Positions 6,159 through 10,139 of a stretch of DNA of 10,139 nt are shown piece by piece (within the stretch, counting starts at the first letter, position 1; each line of letters starts with the position of its first letter). The notes beneath the pieces were generated by a model. The model was not told the origin of the DNA and did no database searches. It saw only the letters and a program-made list of their open reading frames with translations. A program made the position numbers and the translations under genes. The DNA comes from DATFYI01 sp035315125 (GTDB lineage Bacteria > Chloroflexota > Anaerolineae > Anaerolineales > Anaerolineaceae): contig DATFYI010000190.1 of assembly GCA_035315125.1 (NCBI GenBank), forward strand, positions 1-10,139, written 5' to 3'.

Positions 6159-7595
6159 ATGCAAAATACGACTCCCCAAACCCAGCAGAACCCGGAGCCC
6201 AAGAGATATTGGATACTGCTCGCCGTCGGGATAGGCACTTTTATGTCTGCGCTGGACGGCAGCGTAGTTAATACAATTTTGCCGGTGGTTCAACAAGCTT
6301 TTAAGAGCGATATTGCAACCGTTGAATGGGCAATTACGATCTATCTGCTGGTAGTCAGTGGATTATTGTTGACTTTTGGCAGATTGGGCGATATGCGCGG
6401 CCATAAGCTGATGTATATTGCCGGTTTCGCAATTTTTGTGGCAAGTTCTGCGCTTTGTGGCCTGGCAGGTAGTCCTGGAATATTGATCGTTTTCCGGGCA
6501 ATTCAGGCCTCAGGCGCAGCTATGCTGTACGCAAACTCACCGGCTATATTAACCAAGAGTTTCCCTGCCAGCCAGCGTGGCAGGGCTTTGGGTCTACAGG
6601 CCACCATGACGTATTTAGGATTAACCGTCGGTCCCTCATTGGGCGGCTTTTTGGCCGAAAAATTTAGTTGGCGGGCTGTATTTTACATCAACGTTCCGGT
6701 TGGTTTGATTGCGATGCTGTTGAGCCTGTATTTTATTCGAAAGGATCAAGGCGAAGAAAGTGGTGCCCGTTTCGATCTGGTAGGTGCATTGCTGTTCATG
6801 TCGGGTCTGGTTACTCTGCTGCTGGGTTTGAACCAGGGCCAGGATTGGGGTTGGGGGTCTTTTCCGGTGATCGGGTTGTTTGCAGGTGCCCTTGTTTTAT
6901 TAGCCCTGTTTGTCCGGCGCGAAAATAGAATTGAAAACCCGATGCTTGATTTAAGTTTGTTCAAGCAGCGCATCTTTTCGGCTGCTACAACCAGTGCAGT
7001 ATTTAATTATGTGGTCCTTTACAGTACTTTATTTTTGATGCCCTATTATCTCATCCAAGGGCGCGGTTTAGACCCTGCCCAGGCCGGCCTTCTACTGACA
7101 GCTCAACCTTTGGTGATGGCAATCAGTGCGCCGATCAGCGGAATACTTTCGGATAAAATTGGCTCTCGTTTACCGGCAACACTCGGTATGTTCATTCTGG
7201 GAATTGGAATGGCTTTATTGTCGCATCTTGGGCCGAATACGTCACAAGGATATATTATCCTCGGTTTGGCAGTCAGCGGTTTAGGGACAGGCATTTTCAT
7301 TTCACCAAATACGAGTGCTCTAATGGGTTCTGCTCCTCGCAACCGGCAGGGTATTGCCTCAGGAGTTCTGGCTACTGCTCGGAATATGGGCATGGCCCTG
7401 GGAGTAGGCCTGGCAGGTGCTATTTTGACAACAGCCATGGCTGGATCTTCTTCTTCAGCTTTGTACGAAGGTGTAAATATTGGTTTTTATATGGCAATGG
7501 GTATGGCGCTGTTAAGCTGCCTGGCTTCAGCAGTGCGTGGCAGTGATAAAAAGGGGATAATCATCACGCCATCCGATCCAAATAGCACCTCTTAA
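6159..7595 (+). CDS. DHA2-family major facilitator drug exporter (EmrB/QacA-like)
   Basis: A proton-driven multidrug antiporter of the 14-helix DHA2 group; 478 residues, a normal length. A short polar N-terminus (1-17) precedes helix 1 with the family motif ALDGSVVNTILP (31-42, membrane Asp33). Motif A, GRLGDMRGHK, is at 74-83 after helix 2. Motif C, GLTVGPSLGGFL, is at 154-165 in helix 5, which marks antiporters. WRAVFYINVPVG (171-182) is also typical. Further helices continue to about 460, followed by a polar tail. The ATG is seven bases after the permease stop with no clear Shine-Dalgarno sequence, so translation probably depends on coupling. In a MarR-controlled operon with an ABC exporter it most likely broadens the range of expelled compounds; the substrate is unknown. 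Confidence 0.94.
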   Translation: MQNTTPQTQQNPEPKRYWILLAVGIGTFMSALDGSVVNTILPVVQQAFKSDIATVEWAITIYLLVVSGLLLTFGRLGDMRGHKLMYIAGFAIFVASSALCGLAGSPGILIVFRAIQASGAAMLYANSPAILTKSFPASQRGRALGLQATMTYLGLTVGPSLGGFLAEKFSWRAVFYINVPVGLIAMLLSLYFIRKDQGEESGARFDLVGALLFMSGLVTLLLGLNQGQDWGWGSFPVIGLFAGALVLLALFVRRENRIENPMLDLSLFKQRIFSAATTSAVFNYVVLYSTLFLMPYYLIQGRGLDPAQAGLLLTAQPLVMAISAPISGILSDKIGSRLPATLGMFILGIGMALLSHLGPNTSQGYIILGLAVSGLGTGIFISPNTSALMGSAPRNRQGIASGVLATARNMGMALGVGLAGAILTTAMAGSSSSALYEGVNIGFYMAMGMALLSCLASAVRGSDKKGIIITPSDPNSTS

Positions 7596-7607
7596 GTTAG
7601 TTATTTT

Positions 7608-8594
7608 ATGAAAAATAATATTGAGGGGACCAAACTGAGTTCTAATCTTGATCATGAACCCGCGGCCTCAGAAATTCTTCAATCAAAAGTTAAGCGGGTA
7701 TCCAAAACATTTACTTCTCTCCGGCACCGAAATTTTCAGCTCTATTTTGGCGGCCAGTTAGTCTCAATTTCTGGTACCTGGATGCAGTTTATCGCACAAG
7801 GTTGGCTGGTTTATCAGCTCAGTCATTCTGATTTTACACTGGGCCTGGTTGGTTTTGCGGCTGCTATTCCCTCGTTGATCGTAGCCCCATGGGGCGGGGT
7901 TATTGCGGACCGAGTATCAAAAAGGGGTTTGCTGGTGATGACCAATTCCGCCGCAATGGTATTGGCGTTTGTTCTTTCAGCACTGGCATTTACCAATCAG
8001 GTTCAGGTTTGGCACATCATCCTGCTGTCAGTCTTGTTGGGTGTCGTTAATGCTTTGGATGGCCCAACTCGCCAGGCGTTTGTTGTCGATATGGTCGGCC
8101 GTGAAGATTTAACCAACGCAATTGCAATGAATTCAGTCATGATCAATGGCGCCAGAGTCATCGGGCCGGCCTTTGGCGGTGTAATGATGGCGACAGATGG
8201 GCCATCCTGGTGTTTTTTCATAAACGGTTAGTCATTTTTAGCGGTGATCATTGGCTTGCTTGCCATGAAGCTCCAAAAACAGCCCGCTCCAGAATTGTTG
8301 GATTCTCCCTGGAAACAGCTCACCGCTGGCTTGAAATATGTCCAAACTCATGTGGATCTGTTTGCTTTACTGCTTCTGGCAACGATTTTCTCGGTTTTTG
8401 GAACATCCTATACATCTATCCTTCCAGCTTACGTCGATCAAGTGCTAAAAATGAATGCGGATGGATATGGGGCGCTCAATGCAGCCATAGGTTTTGGGGC
8501 GGTAACTGGAGCATTTTTTATTGCCCGGCTTGGCGATGATGGAGGCCGGGGCAAGATTTTGACTATAGCAAGTTTTGCTTTTCCGATTCTTTAA
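7608..8594 (+). pseudogene. Broken MFS_3-type major facilitator (amber stop, 3' truncated)
   Basis: The N-terminal half is a normal transporter of the MFS_3/EntS-like group: RNFQLYFGGQLVSISGTWMQ (41-60), GGVIADRVSKR (96-106), DGPTRQAFVVDMVGREDLTNA (151-171) and RVIGPAFGG (183-191). Reading stops at TAG 8229-8231 (codon 208), but the same frame continues as SFLAVIIGLL and on through KYVQTH and SYTSILPAYVDQVL up to TAA at 8592-8594. Relatives commonly have Leu after FFING, so one T-to-A change at 8230 (TTG to TAG) explains the stop. The frame then ends inside what would be helix 9; the last three helices or so, near 90 residues, are absent and not found in other frames downstream. Reinitiation at GTG 8244 is possible, but the product would still be incomplete. 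It lies 12 bases after the DHA2 gene, without a clear Shine-Dalgarno sequence. Confidence 0.85.
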
Positions 8595-8629
8595 GGGATC
8601 TTATATCTCAAAAAAAATGTATTTGCTGA

Positions 8630-8658
8630 TTGGTTATTTTCATAAAGTGGGGTATCAT
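8630..8658 (+). promoter_or_regulatory. Possible promoter for the phosphonate-type importer
   Basis: TTGGTT (8630-8635) and TATCAT (8653-8658) are spaced by 17 bases in the 126-base gap between the broken transporter and the binding-protein gene. The match to sigma70 consensus is moderate at best. I see no recognisable Pho box, and no riboswitch fold that I would defend. Confidence 0.35.
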
Positions 8659-8709
8659 ATTGATTGTCGATAGAAAAACCCAATTTTTTTAGCAAGTTAT
8701 TTGCTCTCG

Positions 8710-8716
8710 AGGAGGA
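8710..8716 (+). promoter_or_regulatory. Shine-Dalgarno that sets the binding-protein start
   Basis: AGGAGGA lies four bases before ATG 8721. It selects this ATG over the in-frame TTG at 8664, and the resulting protein then starts directly with a proper lipoprotein signal peptide. Confidence 0.8.
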
Positions 8717-8720
8717 TAGT

Positions 8721-9896
8721 ATGAACAAGAAGAGTCCGATTCTGATTGCTTTCCTTGGGTTGGTCATTTTGACCATGCTGGTGACGGCCTGCGCTCCGGC
8801 AGCCACACCGACTGCAGCCGCTGCTCCAACTCAGGCGGTTCAAGCCCCAGCCGCCACAGATACCGTTGCTGCACCCGCCGCTACGGACACGGTTGCAGCC
8901 CCTACGGTTGCTCCGACGGTCGCACCAACCACCCCGGCAACAGTTGCTCCAACGGTCGCGCCGACCATTCCAGCAGCTGTTTGCGCCCCATTGCCCAATC
9001 CGCCAACCGTTAAGGCCGGTGATTTGGGTTCATCTGGCAACCCGATCGTGATTACATTCGTTCCTTCGGGTGATTCGGGTAAGATTGCCACCGCTGGTAA
9101 TGCGATTGCCGACTGCCTTGGCAAAATGACCGGTTTATCCTTCAAAATCGAAGTTGGCACCTCCTTTGGCGCCTCGATTGAAGCGATGGGTGCTAACAAA
9201 GCCCAGGTCGGTTTCTTGAATACCTTCTCGGTTTTGTTGGCCGAACAGAAGTATCAAATTATCCCGGCTTTGGCTTCTTTGCGTAATTACACTACCAATG
9301 CCATTGATCCAGATAAGGCCCTGGCCGGTCAAATCGAGCCATTCTACCGGGGTGAGTTTATTGCCAGTGTCAGCTCAGGAATTAAGACCATCGCCGATTT
9401 AAAGAGTAAGACATTCTGCTTCGTTGATCCTAACTCGACCTCCGGGTATATTGTGCCCCATATCGTTTTGGCGGCTAATGGCATCAATCCTGATAAAGAC
9501 TTTAAGGCCACCCAAAATGCAGGCAGCCATAACAATGTAGCTATTGCTGTATATAAAGGCGACTGCGATGCAGGCTCAGCTTATATCGATATATTGACAG
9601 ATCCGTCTGCAAATCTTAAGGCGACCTATCCCGATATAGCGCAAAAAGTAGCGCCTTTCTATGATACGGATCGTATTCCGAACGATGGTGTCCAATACGT
9701 AAAAACTCTGGATCCCAAGATTCAAGCGATCATTTCTGACGGGCTCGTAGCGATGGGAAATGACCCGGGTGGCCAGGCCGTATTGAAAAGTCTTTACACT
9801 ATTGCCGGTTTCCAAAAGATTGATACACATTTTTACGATGCATTTGCGGCAATCTTGAAGAAGGCCGGTGTAGATCCTGCTACATTGGTTAAATAA
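8721..9896 (+). CDS. phnD: Phosphonate/phosphite-type ABC transporter binding lipoprotein (PhnD-like)
   Basis: Extracytoplasmic solute-binding protein of a phosphonate, phosphite or phosphate importer; 391 residues. The signal peptide MNKKSPILIAFLGLVILTML is followed by lipobox LVTAC, with Cys24 the lipid attachment site. A disordered Ala/Pro/Thr/Val linker (25 to about 92) holds the domain off the membrane. The PhnD domain (about 100-390) includes VITFVPSGD (110-118), GFLNTFSVLLA (164-174) and the family hallmark FVDPNSTSGY (234-243), whose Ser/Thr residues contact the phosphonate group in relatives. Linker plus lipobox is typical of Chloroflexota and Gram-positive binding proteins. The gene lies 86 bases upstream of a PhnC-like ATPase. 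The exact ligand cannot be told from sequence, so the symbol is by family only. Confidence 0.88.
   Translation: MNKKSPILIAFLGLVILTMLVTACAPAATPTAAAAPTQAVQAPAATDTVAAPAATDTVAAPTVAPTVAPTTPATVAPTVAPTIPAAVCAPLPNPPTVKAGDLGSSGNPIVITFVPSGDSGKIATAGNAIADCLGKMTGLSFKIEVGTSFGASIEAMGANKAQVGFLNTFSVLLAEQKYQIIPALASLRNYTTNAIDPDKALAGQIEPFYRGEFIASVSSGIKTIADLKSKTFCFVDPNSTSGYIVPHIVLAANGINPDKDFKATQNAGSHNNVAIAVYKGDCDAGSAYIDILTDPSANLKATYPDIAQKVAPFYDTDRIPNDGVQYVKTLDPKIQAIISDGLVAMGNDPGGQAVLKSLYTIAGFQKIDTHFYDAFAAILKKAGVDPATLVK
8850..8903 (+). repeat. 27-base tandem duplication encoding AATDTVAAP twice
   Basis: Residues 44-52 and 53-61 of the binding protein are identical nonapeptides, but their codons differ at several third positions (for example ACA/ACG, GAT/GAC, GCT/GCA). 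The duplication is therefore old or maintained at the protein level. It forms part of the flexible lipoprotein linker. Confidence 0.8.
8907..8966 (+). repeat. Imperfect 24-base direct repeat, 36-base period, in the linker
   Basis: Copies at 8907-8930 and 8943-8966 match at 21 of 24 bases and encode the VAPTVAPT pattern of the linker. Together with the neighbouring 27-base duplication they suggest that the linker grew by slippage or unequal exchange. Confidence 0.7.
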
Positions 9897-9911
9897 TTTG
9901 TAATTTCACAC

Positions 9912-9960
9912 CCTGGGGCTGTCTCTCACTTAAAAGATGGCCCCAGGTTCTTATTGTTTT
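9912..9960 (+). terminator. GC-rich hairpin with U-rich tail between phnD and phnC
   Basis: CCTGGGGC (9912-9919) pairs perfectly with GCCCCAGG (9940-9947), and two G-U pairs can extend it inward. A T-rich run, TTCTTATTGTTTT (9948-9960), follows. It starts 15 bases after the phnD stop and ends 22 bases before the next start codon. It has the form of an intrinsic terminator, but because the ATPase gene follows at once it probably acts as a partial terminator or 3' stabiliser of the binding-protein message. Confidence 0.8.
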
Positions 9961-9982
9961 ACGATTGGAGCCTTTGAACCCA

Positions 9983-10139
9983 ATGCTACGCGTTGAAAAT
10001 CTAACAAAAGTCTATCCCAATGGTACTCAGGCACTCAAGAATGTCAGTTTCGAAGTAGCTGATGGTGAATTTCTGGCTGTGATCGGTTTGAGTGGCTCCG
10101 GGAAATCTACCTTGCTGCGGTGTATTAATCGTCTAGTCG
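9983..10139 (+). CDS. phnC: PhnC-like phosphonate ABC transporter ATPase, N-terminal part
   Basis: The first 52 codons of an ABC ATPase that runs off the right edge. It starts MLRVENLTKVYPNGTQALKN and reaches the Walker A motif GLSGSGKST (about residues 35-43), followed by LLRCINRLV, a sequence typical of PhnC proteins. It would energise uptake of the ligand delivered by the adjacent binding protein. A GGAG at 9967-9970 lies 12 bases upstream of the ATG, a rather long spacing. It is separated from phnD by a strong hairpin with a U-rich tail. The fragment is too short for a full domain check, but the context makes the assignment good. Confidence 0.85.
   Translation, partial: MLRVENLTKVYPNGTQALKNVSFEVADGEFLAVIGLSGSGKSTLLRCINRLV

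Noticed and set aside
6563..6585. Perfect eight-base inverted repeat (CCCTGCCA / TGGCAGGG) inside the DHA2 gene
   Set aside because: It encodes the conserved loop FPASQRGRALG and has no T-tract or regulatory context; best explained by codon content.
8229..8231. TAG as a recoded sense codon (pyrrolysine or suppression)
   Set aside because: The position is an ordinary membrane Leu in relatives, the gene is also truncated downstream, and the other stops seen use normal context. A point mutation is simpler.
8650..8690. GGGG...CCC with a following T-run before phnD as a riboswitch or attenuator
   Set aside because: The possible stem is only about four pairs around a long loop, with no known aptamer motif.
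8664..8720. Upstream TTG start for the binding protein
   Set aside because: ATG 8721 has an excellent AGGAGGA, and starting there places a clean lipoprotein signal peptide at the N-terminus.
8840..9199. Minus-strand ORF opposite the binding-protein linker
   Set aside because: Low-complexity antisense shadow of the GC-rich repeat region, with no independent coding signal.

Overview
This window looks like chromosomal DNA of a free-living bacterium with moderate GC content. The best guess is Chloroflexota, class Anaerolineae. That guess rests on the A/P/T-rich linker behind the lipobox of the substrate-binding lipoprotein and on the general look of the transporter proteins. No rRNA or other marker gene is present, so the placement is tentative. 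I see no tRNA, rRNA, CRISPR array, insertion sequence, phage gene or attachment site, and no gene-free stretch longer than 300 bases.

Left part (1-2964). Positions 1-155 hold nothing I can support beyond AT-rich sequence downstream of the first gene. A minus-strand multi-spanning membrane protein of unknown function (156-776) diverges, across about 100 AT-rich bases, from a plus-strand run of three closely spaced genes. These are a small four-helix membrane protein, a charged helical soluble protein, and DNA polymerase IV (dinB, GTG start).

Middle (2945-4067). A minus-strand tRNA-dihydrouridine synthase converges on dinB, and their 3' ends overlap by 20 bases. It diverges from the next operon across 145 bases. 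That gap holds an exact-consensus sigma70-type promoter (TTGACA, 17-base spacer, TATAAT) followed by three ATTAG/CTAAT half-sites.

Right-centre (4068-8594). This is a drug-efflux-type operon: a MarR-family regulator, a DrrA-like ABC ATPase, a DrrB-like ABC-2 permease whose start lies inside the ATPase gene, a 14-helix DHA2 major facilitator, and a second major facilitator gene of another family. The last gene is broken: an in-frame amber codon stands where a leucine is expected, and the C-terminal helices are missing. The likely logic is that MarR represses its own promoter, and hence the exporters, until a ligand releases it.

Right end (8595-10139). A phosphonate/phosphite-type ABC importer begins with its own ribosome-binding site. 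It has a PhnD-like lipoprotein, a strong GC-rich hairpin with a U-rich tail, and the first 52 codons of a PhnC-like ATPase running off the window. The hairpin probably sets the excess of binding protein over ATPase.

I found no convincing undescribed system. The most interesting items are the decayed second transporter, the textbook promoter/operator, the compacted DrrA-type ATPase, and the two unknown genes ahead of dinB.
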